Shown piece by piece: positions 24,823-33,266 of a stretch of DNA of 47,547 bases. The translations under genes were made by a program, and so were the position numbers. Below the pieces are notes generated by a model. The model made no database searches. It was not told the DNA's origin and was given only the letters and a program-made list of their open reading frames with translations. This DNA is from Pseudomonadota bacterium (GTDB lineage Bacteria; Desulfobacterota; Desulfobulbia; Desulfobulbales; JAHJIY01): contig JAHJIY010000054.1 of NCBI GenBank assembly GCA_018823175.1, forward strand, positions 1 to 47,547, written 5' to 3'. Within the stretch, counting starts at the first letter, position 1, and each line of letters starts with the position of its first letter.

Positions 24823-25622
24823 ACAATATCAAACACATAGTCCCTGTAGTCTTTCTCCTGCTGGCCTTTAATTTTTCCGCCTGCACCCTTGGCGTCAGGC
24901 TGCCATCAGCTCCAGTCAGCCAGGAAGTTGACATGTCTTCCAAGCAGGTCCCCCCGGAATCAAAAATTTCCGGCACCCAGCATCCATACATCATTAACGG
25001 CAAAAAATACTATCCGCTGCCATCAGCCCACGGGTTTGAACAATCAGGAATCGCCTCATGGTACGGCCGCAAATTCCATGGCAAAAAGACCTCCAACGGC
25101 GAGACCTATGACATGTATGCGATGACAGCCGCCCACAAGACTTTACCGATGAACACCCGCTTACTAGTAAAAAATATAGAGAACAACAAAGAAATCGTGG
25201 TCCGGGTTAATGACCGTGGCCCTTTTGTCAAAGGCAGGATTCTGGACCTGAGTCTGACCGGTGCCCGCAAACTGGGGATTTTGGACAAGGGGACAAGTGA
25301 AGTTAAGATAACCGCCCTCGGCGAGGCAATCGAGTACCAGCGAGGCGGCAAATCAATGGAACGATTCCTGACCTACGAAGATCTTGAGGCGGGAGAATTT
25401 TTTATTCAGGTCGGCTCATTTACTAATAATGACAATGCGACACGCCTGAAGGACAAAATGTTATCCTGGGGGAGAAAAGCGGTCATCGTTCGTTTTGATC
25501 TTGGAGACAAAGTCTTCTACCGGGTACAGGTTCGGGCCGGAACCAACCTTGCAGAAGCAAAAAGAATGGAGCGGGTAATGGAAAAAGCCGGTTTTCCAGG
25601 CGCCTTCATGGTTGCCCGGTGA
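24819..25622 (+). CDS. rlpA: RlpA-type septal ring lytic transglycosylase lipoprotein
   Basis: RlpA cleaves peptidoglycan glycan strands lacking stem peptides and acts at the division site. The 267-residue protein has a lipobox NFSAC (Cys22). A double-psi beta-barrel domain follows (about 77-165: GIASWYGRKFHGKKTSNGETY, MNTRLLVKN, VRVNDRGPFVKGRILDLS). The C-terminal SPOR domain (about 190-265: FFIQVGSFTNNDNATRL) binds denuded glycan. It overlaps the upstream cytochrome gene by 4 bases, an odd partner, and converges with the kinase gene 11 bases downstream. Confidence 0.93.
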   Translation: MNNIKHIVPVVFLLLAFNFSACTLGVRLPSAPVSQEVDMSSKQVPPESKISGTQHPYIINGKKYYPLPSAHGFEQSGIASWYGRKFHGKKTSNGETYDMYAMTAAHKTLPMNTRLLVKNIENNKEIVVRVNDRGPFVKGRILDLSLTGARKLGILDKGTSEVKITALGEAIEYQRGGKSMERFLTYEDLEAGEFFIQVGSFTNNDNATRLKDKMLSWGRKAVIVRFDLGDKVFYRVQVRAGTNLAEAKRMERVMEKAGFPGAFMVAR

Positions 25623-25633
25623 CACACCCCTGC

Positions 25634-26992
25634 TTAAAGATTATCCGCCAAAGAGATGCAGAAAGTCGTACCATGTGGTTCGCGATTTTCCACCCAGGCG
25701 CTGCCCTTATGATGATCGGCAATTTCCCGGACAATAGCCAGGCCTAAACCAGTCCCCTTTTTCGCCATTACCGTTTTACTGCGATTGAAAAGTTCAAAGA
25801 TGCTTTCTTTTTCTTCCGCCCCTATTCCTATCCCGTCATCACTAACTTTAAAAACATGCTGCCCATCATTTTTTGAATAAGTTACGCTAATTATGGAAAG
25901 AGAGTTGCCGCCATATTTCAGGGCATTATCCACATAATTTCTAAATACCCTGATCAATGACATATAGTCTCCCCTGATCTGCGGCATTTCTCCAACCACC
26001 TCCCAGGCAACTTCTTTCGCCCTGAATTGGCGGGCAAACTCCCCATAGATATCGACCAGCGCCTTCCCGCTATCAAAAGACTCAATGTATATCGGGTTTT
26101 CTTTGGCCTTGATATAATAATTTATATTATCAACCAACTCGACCAGTTGCCCGGATGACTTGGCTATCTGTTTGCAGATCCGAGCTGACCGTTCCCCGAA
26201 TTCATGGAAATATTTGCGATACAACAGACTGGACAACCCATCAATCGCAATAGCGGGAGTTTTCAGATCATGAACTACGGTATAGGCAAAAAGTTTAATT
26301 TTTTCCGCATAACTCCGGACTTCATCCGCCGCCAGTCGCCTCTCCTCTATTTCCATGCGTAATTGCTGATTAGCCCTCTGCAGCTCCAAGGTCCTCTCAT
26401 CAATCATTTCCTGGAGATGTTGTTGATATTTTTTAAGCTCAACCTCCGCAGTCCACCGTTCTTCAATCTCCTGCCGCAGCCTGACTCTCAATACCTGTTC
26501 ACGGGAAATTCGTTGCAACTTGGCTCGCAGTTCATCAATCCCTGCCGGTTTCTCGATAAAATCTACCGCCCCTTCCCCGATCACATCCGTATAGGTATAG
26601 ATACTGCTGTAGCCGGTAAGCACCATCACATCCATGCCAGGATAACTCTTCCGGCAGTACTTCAAAAGCTCCATGCCGTCCATATTCGGCATCATCATGT
26701 CGGTGATCAGAATATTAAAAATATCTTTGCGTAATATATCCAGCGCCTCAAGACCATCCCGCGCCACACAACACTCATAACCCAAAGAGCAGACAAAACG
26801 CTCCATCAACTTCAGGTTGTTTGGCTCATCATCCACCACCAGTATTCTACCCTGGGAAGGCTGCGAAAAACTGCTTTGACGCAAATCATCCATCAGACAC
26901 CCCATCGACAAGATACTTGCCGGATTCCCAAATAATATCCCAACAAAAATGCGCCCAAGGAGACATTCCCCGGCCGCAATACTTTGCATCAT
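25634..26992 (-). CDS. Soluble receiver-histidine kinase hybrid
   Basis: Order: receiver domain (about 49-165) with phospho-acceptor D98 in ITDMMMPNMDG, a coiled coil (about 170-230), then a HisKA-like domain with His241 in VVHDLKTPAIAIDGLSSL. The ATPase has an N box (NYVDNALKYGG), G1 (DDGIGIG) and G2 (GTGLGLAIV). No membrane helix follows the start, so it is cytosolic; the receiver in front suggests it is a phosphorelay member rather than a sensor. Starts at Met30 or Met34 would drop a hydrophobic extension; none has a clear ribosome binding site. Its upstream DNA is the element at 27011-27173. Confidence 0.88.
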   Translation of the reverse strand: MMQSIAAGECLLGRIFVGILFGNPASILSMGCLMDDLRQSSFSQPSQGRILVVDDEPNNLKLMERFVCSLGYECCVARDGLEALDILRKDIFNILITDMMMPNMDGMELLKYCRKSYPGMDVMVLTGYSSIYTYTDVIGEGAVDFIEKPAGIDELRAKLQRISREQVLRVRLRQEIEERWTAEVELKKYQQHLQEMIDERTLELQRANQQLRMEIEERRLAADEVRSYAEKIKLFAYTVVHDLKTPAIAIDGLSSLLYRKYFHEFGERSARICKQIAKSSGQLVELVDNINYYIKAKENPIYIESFDSGKALVDIYGEFARQFRAKEVAWEVVGEMPQIRGDYMSLIRVFRNYVDNALKYGGNSLSIISVTYSKNDGQHVFKVSDDGIGIGAEEKESIFELFNRSKTVMAKKGTGLGLAIVREIADHHKGSAWVENREPHGTTFCISLADNL

Positions 26993-27010
26993 ACAACTGC
27001 CGGTTTTAAC

Positions 27011-27173
27011 TAGTGTCCGTCCATAAATGGTCTTTTTTTCCGATAACTTCGATGCTACGTTTTTTGAAAGTGCTCACGGACACAAGTCCGCGGAGTTTAT
27101 ACCCGTAAGGGTGCTTTTCAAAATCCTAGCGCCTCATTCTCGAACAAAAATCCTTATTTCTGGACAAACACTA
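27011..27173. mobile_element. MITE-like inverted-repeat element (~163 bp)
   Basis: The ends are inverted repeats matching at 15 of 18 positions: TAGTGTCCGTCCATAAAT at the left, and the reverse complement of 27156-27173 at the right. Internal arms also pair (TTTTGAAAGTGC against GTGCTTTTCAAAA), so the whole element folds back on itself, with two inner hairpins (CGGAC-ACAA-GTCCG at 27077-27090; ACCC-GTAA-GGGT at 27101-27112). TA lies at both edges, as in TA-targeting elements. There is no coding capacity. It sits between the purH-like stop and the hybrid kinase start. Confidence 0.6.
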
Positions 27174-27174
27174 A

Positions 27175-28464
27175 CTAGTGCTTAAAGGCTCGCTGCCCGG
27201 TAAACTTCATAGCGACCTGCGGTTGGGCTTCATTACAGGCCTCAATGGTCTCAAAATCACGCATTGAACCACCGGCCTGCAGGATAGCCGACACCCCCTG
27301 TCTGATTCCTACGTCCGCACCATCTCGATAGGGGAAGAAAGCATCTGAAATCATTACTGAACCGGGCAATCCGGCTCGATCTTCTTTGGTTTTGGCATCA
27401 ATAAATTCCTGGTCACGCTTATTTCTCTTGCCTTGTTCAATCTCAAGGACCAAATCCGCATAGGGAATACCGTGCGTATCAAAACAAACAATGTCGGCAT
27501 ATTTCACATAAGCCTTCTGGACCGCAATTTCCGCAACTCCGACCCGGTCCTGCTCTCCGGTACCAATGCCGACCGTACACCCATTTTTCACATAGATCAC
27601 TGAATTTGAGGTAACCCCATGCTCTACCGCCCAACCAAAAAGCATATCGTCAATCTCTCTCTTGGTCGGTTCGCGGTCTACTTTATATTCCTTTTCCTTG
27701 AAAGTAGTAACCGCCGGCAACAGATCTTCCACCTTCCGGATAGAATTAACCGCTGACTGCTGGACGATAATCCCACCATCGATCAAACTCTTGAAATCGA
27801 CAAAGCGATAATTCTCAAAGTCGGCAAGTTTATCTATCCGGCTAATCTTGACCACTCGCAGATTCTTCCGGGCTTTCAAGATCTCCAGCGTACCCGACTC
27901 AAAATCAGGGGCACAAACCACCTCAAGATAATTCAGGCTCATGGCTTCGGCCGTTGCCTTATCACAGGCCCGGTTCAAAATCACCGCCCCACCAAAGGCC
28001 GCAATCCGATCGGCCCGATTAGCCTTATCATAGGCCTGGGCCAGCGAATCACCCAAAGCCGCCCCACAAGGGTTATTATGCTTAAGAATAACCGCCGCCG
28101 GCTGGTCCATCAAATATTTTATTATGTTTAGACCGTTATCGATATCAGTCAGGTTGATCTTGCCGGGATGTTTTCCGACCTGCAGCATATCTTCCACCTT
28201 AATCCCGCTCACCAGACCATGACCGGGTTCTATAAACTTACACTCACCCAGGGTCAGATTTCCGTTTATCAGTTCATAAAGAGCTGCTTCCTGGTTGGGA
28301 TTTTCGCCGTAACGAACTCCACGCTCATCAACAGAGCCATCCTCCATAATAATTTTCCAGGTCTTCTTCCGATAAACCAAGGTCTGGTCACCAAAGGAAA
28401 TTTTCATTTCCATCGGAAAGTGATCACCTAAAATGGTCGTATACATCTTCTTAATATTCGACAT
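27175..28464 (-). CDS. purH: AICAR transformylase (PurH C-terminal domain only)
   Basis: 429 residues matching the AICAR formyltransferase part of PurH: RYGENPNQEAALY, KHNNPCGAA, AFGGAVILNR, GTGEQDRVGVAEIAV and VMISDAFFPYRDGADVGI. That part formylates AICAR with 10-formyl-THF in purine synthesis. The N-terminal MGS-like IMP cyclohydrolase domain of ordinary ~520-residue PurH is absent; instead ~50 unrelated residues lead straight into the transformylase. The cyclohydrolase step must be encoded elsewhere. AGGAGG precedes the ATG. It lies downstream of thiH on the same strand and ends two bases from the MITE-like element. Confidence 0.85.
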   Translation of the reverse strand: MSNIKKMYTTILGDHFPMEMKISFGDQTLVYRKKTWKIIMEDGSVDERGVRYGENPNQEAALYELINGNLTLGECKFIEPGHGLVSGIKVEDMLQVGKHPGKINLTDIDNGLNIIKYLMDQPAAVILKHNNPCGAALGDSLAQAYDKANRADRIAAFGGAVILNRACDKATAEAMSLNYLEVVCAPDFESGTLEILKARKNLRVVKISRIDKLADFENYRFVDFKSLIDGGIIVQQSAVNSIRKVEDLLPAVTTFKEKEYKVDREPTKREIDDMLFGWAVEHGVTSNSVIYVKNGCTVGIGTGEQDRVGVAEIAVQKAYVKYADIVCFDTHGIPYADLVLEIEQGKRNKRDQEFIDAKTKEDRAGLPGSVMISDAFFPYRDGADVGIRQGVSAILQAGGSMRDFETIEACNEAQPQVAMKFTGQRAFKH

Positions 28465-28569
28465 CAGAAAAACCTCCTCATTATCTCGGTCTGTTTACTA
28501 GTTATAATTTATACTATCCAGATTAAAGCGCCCAGCGATAGAGACACAAACCCTTCGAAGAATAGCCCT

Positions 28570-28597
28570 TGGGGTGCCTTTGGCGTTGCTTGTTCAG
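28570..28597. repeat. 28-bp repeat, copy 1
   Basis: This sequence matches 31678-31705 at 24 of 28 positions, in the same orientation. It overlaps the last codons of thiH by four bases. The second copy lies upstream of thiF, so the pair brackets the thiamine operon. Confidence 0.55.
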
Positions 28598-29709
28598 GCA
28601 GCATGCTGCTGAAACATCGAGTCCCAATCCTTTCGTACCGGTTCAAAGCCTCTCGCCCTGATCGCCGAACAGACTTGATCCAAAGAACGATGATCACCAA
28701 CCGCAAACTGCTCGCCAGCGGAGTCAGGATCAAGATATCCGCCTGGCGCCGTGCATGAACCGGCCGAATATCTAGTCGAACCAAGCCCGATCATTCCATC
28801 CCGATATCGTGGTTCTTCCCTGGTTGAAAGGAGCAGGCCGACATCAGGATCAAATATCCGCAAAGCAAAAATCATCTGACTCAGGTTCTTTTCAGATACC
28901 GGCTGCAGGGCAGCAAAGCCGCCCTCAGCCGGTCTTATTCGTGGGAAGGACACAGTGAAGGCAGTCCGCCAGAATTGCTTACGCAACCAGGCCAGATGTA
29001 ATCCCAAGGCCAATCCTTCCGCCCGCCAGTCGGCCAGCCCCAAAAGGGCGCCGATTCCGACCTCGCGCATCCCGGCGCTGGCCGCGCGGGCCGGAGTCGC
29101 CAGCCGATATTGCTGATCACACTTCCGCCCGGACAAATGCACTTGTTCATAAATCTGCCGATCATAAGTTTCCTGATAGACTGCAACACTGGTTATCCCT
29201 GCCTTGAACAACCTGGCATATTCAGCAGTGGTCAGAGGCTGAACTTCTATGGAGAGCGAGGCAAATTTATCTTTCAACCGCAAGGCCAGACTTTCGAAAA
29301 AATCCACCCCCATTACTTTAGGCGCCTCCCCGGACACTAAAAGGATATGACTAAACCCTCTTTCATTAAGGATAAAGGCTTCCGCCTCCGCTTCGTCCAA
29401 AGAAAGCACCCGACGCTCAATTTGATTATCTACCGAAAAACCACAATAGCTACAACGGTTACAACAGACACTGGAAAGGTATAGCGGCGCGTAAAGCTGG
29501 ATGACCCGGCCAAAACGCTGCTCGGTAATCTCGGCCGATCGCCTGGCCATGGCAGGCAGACATTCTTCCGCTGCGGGCGACAACAAAGCGGCTAAATCCT
29601 TTAACCCGGGACGGGTTGAAAATAAGGCCCTATCCACATCAGCCCGCTCGATCGTGTGAAAGTATTCATGTAATTTATCAAACGCGGGATAATCAAACAC
29701 AATATTCAA
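28594..29709 (-). CDS. thiH: 2-iminoacetate synthase (tyrosine lyase)
   Basis: ThiH is a radical SAM enzyme that splits tyrosine to dehydroglycine for thiazole synthesis under anaerobic conditions. The iron-sulfur motif C-x3-C-x2-C is in YLSSVCCNRCSYCGF, followed by the ThiH/BioB-type TIM-barrel segments (ILLVSGEAPKVMGVDFFESL, YQETYDRQIYEQVH, GALLGLADWRAEGLAL, STREEPRYRDGMIGLGSTRYSAGS). Length 371 is normal. It is last in thiF-thiS-thiG-thiH, 6 bases after thiG. Use of ThiH rather than oxygen-requiring ThiO fits an anaerobe. Confidence 0.95.
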   Translation of the reverse strand: MNIVFDYPAFDKLHEYFHTIERADVDRALFSTRPGLKDLAALLSPAAEECLPAMARRSAEITEQRFGRVIQLYAPLYLSSVCCNRCSYCGFSVDNQIERRVLSLDEAEAEAFILNERGFSHILLVSGEAPKVMGVDFFESLALRLKDKFASLSIEVQPLTTAEYARLFKAGITSVAVYQETYDRQIYEQVHLSGRKCDQQYRLATPARAASAGMREVGIGALLGLADWRAEGLALGLHLAWLRKQFWRTAFTVSFPRIRPAEGGFAALQPVSEKNLSQMIFALRIFDPDVGLLLSTREEPRYRDGMIGLGSTRYSAGSCTAPGGYLDPDSAGEQFAVGDHRSLDQVCSAIRARGFEPVRKDWDSMFQQHAA

Positions 29710-29715
29710 ACCATC

Positions 29716-30483
29716 TCAATCAAGGAATTCCAAACCACTTTGAGGCGAGGAAGCCATACTTTCTCGCTGCTGCCTTCCCAGTCCCGACTCGTAAGCCATC
29801 CGCCCGGCCTCAACCGCCTTAGCAAAAGCCTGGGCCATAATAACCGGATCTCCAGCCACTGCGATAGCCGTATTGACCAGCACGGCATCCGCCCCCATCT
29901 CCATAGCCAAGGCCGCGTGAGATGGTGCACCTAACCCAGCATCAACCACCACCGGCACCCTGGCCTGCTCAATAATTATCTCTATCTGAAACCTGGTAAG
30001 AATCCCCTGATTGGTGCCAATAGGAGAACCTAACGGCATAACGGCTGCCGCGCCAACATCTTGCAAACGCAATGCCAAAATCGGATCTGCATTCATATAT
30101 GGCAACACTATAAATCCTTCCTTGACTAGCACCTCGGTTGCCCGCAAAGTTTCAACCGGATCCGGCAACAAGGTCCGAGGATCCGGGGTAACTTCCAGCT
30201 TAAGCCAATCGCCACCACCAGAAGCCCTGGCGAATCTGGCCAATCTGATCGCCTCATCCGCATCGCGAGCGCCAGAGGTATTAGGAAGCAAAAGATATCG
30301 CTTTCGATCAATAATACTCATGATGTCGTCGCCCGGATCATTAAGATTAACCCGACGAAGAGCAACCGTTATCATCTCGCAACCTGAAGCGTCTAAAGCC
30401 TTTTTCATGATCTCGGAGGAAGAAAATTTTCCTGTCCCGCCAAAAAGGCGAGAGGAAAATTTATGCCCGGCAATAGTCAGCAT
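29716..30483 (-). CDS. thiG: Thiazole synthase
   Basis: ThiG builds the thiazole ring of thiamine from DXP, dehydroglycine and ThiS-thiocarboxylate. Family segments: [100 protein letters not shown]. The lysine of KLEVTP forms the Schiff base with DXP. The ATG at 30483 is chosen because it follows the thiS stop by one base; the frame is open upstream within thiS. Length 255 is typical. Confidence 0.96.
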   Translation of the reverse strand: MLTIAGHKFSSRLFGGTGKFSSSEIMKKALDASGCEMITVALRRVNLNDPGDDIMSIIDRKRYLLLPNTSGARDADEAIRLARFARASGGGDWLKLEVTPDPRTLLPDPVETLRATEVLVKEGFIVLPYMNADPILALRLQDVGAAAVMPLGSPIGTNQGILTRFQIEIIIEQARVPVVVDAGLGAPSHAALAMEMGADAVLVNTAIAVAGDPVIMAQAFAKAVEAGRMAYESGLGRQQRESMASSPQSGLEFLD

Positions 30484-30484
30484 C

Positions 30485-30685
30485 TCAACCACCACCAACG
30501 AAGCGAATCAGCTCCAGGATTGCCCCCTCTTCCATAATATAATCAGCATAATCCTCCCGCCTGACAATCTGCCCATTATACTCTGCTACAACGGTATTAG
30601 GATTCAAATCCAAATCAAGGATATACTTTTCCAAACTTATGCCTTCTGCCACCTGACGGGGCTCACTATTACAGATAATTTCCAT
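30485..30685 (-). CDS. thiS: Sulfur carrier protein ThiS
   Basis: A 66-residue ubiquitin-fold carrier ending in the required Gly-Gly (RFVGGG), whose C-terminus is adenylated by ThiF and thiocarboxylated to carry sulfur to ThiG. The small size, the strand pattern ([16 protein letters not shown]) and the position between thiF and thiG make this secure. It starts 18 bases after the thiF stop. Confidence 0.93.
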   Translation of the reverse strand: MEIICNSEPRQVAEGISLEKYILDLDLNPNTVVAEYNGQIVRREDYADYIMEEGAILELIRFVGGG

Positions 30686-30703
30686 CTCAAATATGCCTCT
30701 TTT

Positions 30704-31501
30704 TTATGACTCACCAAGCAAAATACGTAATAGCTGATTGGCCTGATGATGAGCCGCAATACCTACCCGGGGCGCCATCAACCCCTGCCCGGGAGCGGCG
30801 GCTGATTCCCGATCCCCAACAATATATACTTTATCGTAAATTTTCTGGGTGCGAATCATGTTATTATCAGCATAACCAGCCACGCCGGAAGAACCGACAT
30901 ATCCCTTGCCTTTAAGTCTGGTAAGGGCCGCTCTTAAGCCTGCTGCTTTCATTTCCGCCCCATCAAAACATTCAGCCAGAACATCAACGTCTTTAAATAC
31001 TTCAGGAATAGACTCCTCAGTCAACTCACCATCAAAAAGCTCTATAGTCAAATATGGGTTGACCCGGGATAAATTTTCCTTCATCGCCTCGGTTTTTTTC
31101 ATTCCGATCTGATCGACAAAATATTGCTGCCGATTAAGATTGCTTGGTTCCACCACATCATAATCAGCTAGCAGCAACCTTCCTACCCCGATTCGGGCCA
31201 TGGCCACCGCCACCATCGAACCAAGACCGCCAATTCCCATAATACCCACGCAAGCCAATTTAACTTTGGCCTGAACCCCTGGAGTATGACGAGCATATAG
31301 CAGGTGTTCCATTTCATCATGACTGGGGACTTCGCCCCTTCGAATCAACCAACAATTATCCCCATCCTGCAATAATATGTCCGATGAAACAGGAAATCCG
31401 TTAACAATAAATACATCAGCCCCCGGCATTATATTTGCTGTGAACTCCACCAATCGACAACCTTGACGGAAGTCTACCGGCATTTCATTTATCATCAACA
31501 T
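30704..31501 (-). CDS. thiF: ThiS adenylyltransferase with N-terminal ThiS-like domain
   Basis: ThiF adenylates the ThiS C-terminus. The E1-like ATP site is GIMGIGGLGSMVAVAMARIG, followed by LADYDVVEPSNLNRQQYF and GRNP-like contacts. The first ~75 residues (VFIVNGFPVSSD, WLIRRGE) look like a degenerate ThiS/MoaD fold lacking the Gly-Gly tail, a layout known in ThiF proteins of some anaerobes. The zinc-binding CxxC pairs of E. coli ThiF are not evident. Length 265. Starts at 31501 with AGGGGA about 10 bases upstream. It heads the thi operon. Confidence 0.9.
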   Translation of the reverse strand: MLMINEMPVDFRQGCRLVEFTANIMPGADVFIVNGFPVSSDILLQDGDNCWLIRRGEVPSHDEMEHLLYARHTPGVQAKVKLACVGIMGIGGLGSMVAVAMARIGVGRLLLADYDVVEPSNLNRQQYFVDQIGMKKTEAMKENLSRVNPYLTIELFDGELTEESIPEVFKDVDVLAECFDGAEMKAAGLRAALTRLKGKGYVGSSGVAGYADNNMIRTQKIYDKVYIVGDRESAAAPGQGLMAPRVGIAAHHQANQLLRILLGES

Positions 31502-31729
31502 TACACGGATCCCCTAACTTGATTTATGCAAAAATATCAACATACTCCAAGTGAATATTCGATGGTAGAATTTTCTTATTAAAGGATATTACCTGAGCAT
31601 AGATGAAGATCTCTGTAATAAATACCGGGATTATGCAACGTTGCAAATATCCACCTCATGGGGATGAACAAACCATGTGGGGTGCATTTCGCTTTGCCTG
31701 TTCAGATACAAAATAAAATAATTTCACAA
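31502..31729. other. Leader region of the thi operon
   Basis: About 230 bases between the ribosomal operon terminator and thiF. I looked for a TPP riboswitch (CTGAGA core and the ACCTGAT-type partner) on the minus strand and did not find one. It holds a TGCAACGTTGCA palindrome (31634-31645) and copy 2 of the 28-bp repeat. Confidence 0.4.
31678..31705. repeat. 28-bp repeat, copy 2
   Basis: Upstream of thiF, same orientation as copy 1 (28570-28597); 24 of 28 positions identical. Differences are at positions 9, 13, 16 and 21 of the repeat. Origin unknown. Confidence 0.55.
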
Positions 31730-31767
31730 AAAAAAAGGGCTGGCATGAAAATACATGCCAGCCCTTT
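31730..31767 (-). terminator. Terminator of the ribosomal protein superoperon
   Basis: On the minus strand AAAGGGCTGGCATG and CATGCCAGCCCTTT form a 14-bp perfect stem with a 6-nt loop, followed by a long T run. It lies about 30 bases after the rplQ stop. Confidence 0.92.
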
Positions 31768-31796
31768 AAACTATATCAAAAACAAATAATTATAAA

Positions 31797-32186
31797 TTAA
31801 TTTTCGGCAGAAGCAACAACCTTGTCTTCACTGTAATTTACCAACTCGATTATAGCCATCTCCGCCGCATCGCCAACTCGGTTTCCAGTTTTAATGATTC
31901 TGGTATAACCACCGTTACGATCCATATACTCGTCTTTTAACACATCAAAAAGTTTAGCGACAACTCTTTTATCTTGAATTACAGACAGGGCTTGACGCCT
32001 GGCATGCAGATCACCACGTTTAGCCAAGGTCATCATCTTATCCGCCACCTTTCTTAATTCTTTTGCCTTCGGGGTGGTGGTAACAATCCGTTCGTGATCA
32101 AGCAGGGAAGTAACCATATTTCTAAGCATTGCCTGCCGATGGGAAGAATTACGGCCAAGCCTTTTCCCTGATTTTCTATGTCTCAT
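31797..32186 (-). CDS. rplQ: 50S ribosomal protein L17
   Basis: 129 residues beginning [21 protein letters not shown], the family signature. The ATG at 32186 is preceded by AGAGAGGATGA; the open frame further upstream lies in rpoA. L17 sits near the exit tunnel. It is last in the operon, directly after rpoA, and is followed by a strong terminator. Confidence 0.97.
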   Translation of the reverse strand: MRHRKSGKRLGRNSSHRQAMLRNMVTSLLDHERIVTTTPKAKELRKVADKMMTLAKRGDLHARRQALSVIQDKRVVAKLFDVLKDEYMDRNGGYTRIIKTGNRVGDAAEMAIIELVNYSEDKVVASAEN

Positions 32187-32208
32187 TTCATCCTCTCTAA
32201 AATTATTA

Positions 32209-33237
32209 CTACTCTTCAGAAGAACTTGTTTGTTCTGGAAACTCCCAACCCTCGACCTTGATACCAAGGCCAAGATTCATTTCAGAAAGGAGTTGTTTAA
32301 TCTCATTAAGTGATTTGCGACCAAAGTTTTTGGTCTTGAGCATCTCAGCCTCAGTTTTCTGTACCAGTTCCCCAATAAATCGGATATCAGCATTTCGCAA
32401 ACAATTTGCCGAACGAACTGAAAGCTCAAGATCCTCAACCGGTCGCGAGAGATGAGGGTTCATGTCTTCCGGTTGTTTCTCAACGGCCATCTCAACTTCA
32501 GGTTCAGCCAAATCTTCATCAAAATTAATAAAGACCGTCATCTGCTCTTTAAGAATTTTGGCGGCATAAGCCAAAGAATCTTTCGGCTTAACCGATCCGT
32601 CGGTATAAATTTCCAAAGTCAATTTATCGTAATCTGTTTGCTGCCCTACCCGGGCTTGACTTACGATCAACTTTACATTTTTTATTGGTGTGAAAATGGC
32701 ATCGATCGGAATAACCCCGATGGCCTGCTCTTCAGACTTGTTGTTCTCAGCCGGCGAATATCCCTTTCCCCACTTGATCTCAAGCTCAGCATCAAATGTG
32801 GTATCACCAGTAATGGTGCAAATATGTTTTTCCGGGTTCATTATTTCAACCGACCCATCGGTAATAATGTCGCCAGCGACAACCGGTCCTTTAGTACTCT
32901 TCTCAATCTTTACGATTTTAGAATCGGTAGAGTTAAGCTTTACGCGAACCTCTTTAAGATTAAGGATAATCTCGGTTACATCCTCAAGAATACCGGAGAG
33001 CGTAGAAAGTTCATGCAAAGCACCTTCTATCTTCACAGAGGTTATTGCCGTCCCTTGAATGGAAGAGAGGAGTATCCGGCGCAACGAATTACCAATAGTA
33101 GTAGCAAACCCACGTTCTAGTGGCTGACAAACAAATTTGCCATATTTATCGGTAAGACTAGCCAGGTCTACTTCAACCCGCTCCGGCATAATAAGTTCAT
33201 GCCAATTCTTATAAAATGGATCTGACTCTTGTGTCAT
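32209..33237 (-). CDS. rpoA: RNA polymerase subunit alpha
   Basis: The assembly platform of RNA polymerase. The N-terminal domain contains [25 protein letters not shown], the C-terminal domain [30 protein letters not shown] and [13 protein letters not shown] (UP-element and activator contacts). Length 342 is slightly longer than E. coli (329) with a Glu-rich linker. It follows rpsD and precedes rplQ as in the classic alpha operon. Confidence 0.98.
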   Translation of the reverse strand: MTQESDPFYKNWHELIMPERVEVDLASLTDKYGKFVCQPLERGFATTIGNSLRRILLSSIQGTAITSVKIEGALHELSTLSGILEDVTEIILNLKEVRVKLNSTDSKIVKIEKSTKGPVVAGDIITDGSVEIMNPEKHICTITGDTTFDAELEIKWGKGYSPAENNKSEEQAIGVIPIDAIFTPIKNVKLIVSQARVGQQTDYDKLTLEIYTDGSVKPKDSLAYAAKILKEQMTVFINFDEDLAEPEVEMAVEKQPEDMNPHLSRPVEDLELSVRSANCLRNADIRFIGELVQKTEAEMLKTKNFGRKSLNEIKQLLSEMNLGLGIKVEGWEFPEQTSSSEE

Positions 33238-33266
33238 GATTTACTTGTTTCCAATATTATTGACTT

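Noticed and set aside
30011..30709. 232-codon plus-strand frame opposite thiG and thiS
   Set aside because: It lies fully antisense to two certain genes and its product is low-complexity Ser/Ile-rich with no motif; it is a shadow frame.
31502..31729. TPP riboswitch ahead of thiF
   Set aside because: The expected CTGAGA core and its partner segments were looked for on the minus strand and not found.
32452..33120. 222-codon plus-strand frame opposite rpoA
   Set aside because: Antisense to a certain gene, no ribosome binding site or recognisable domain.
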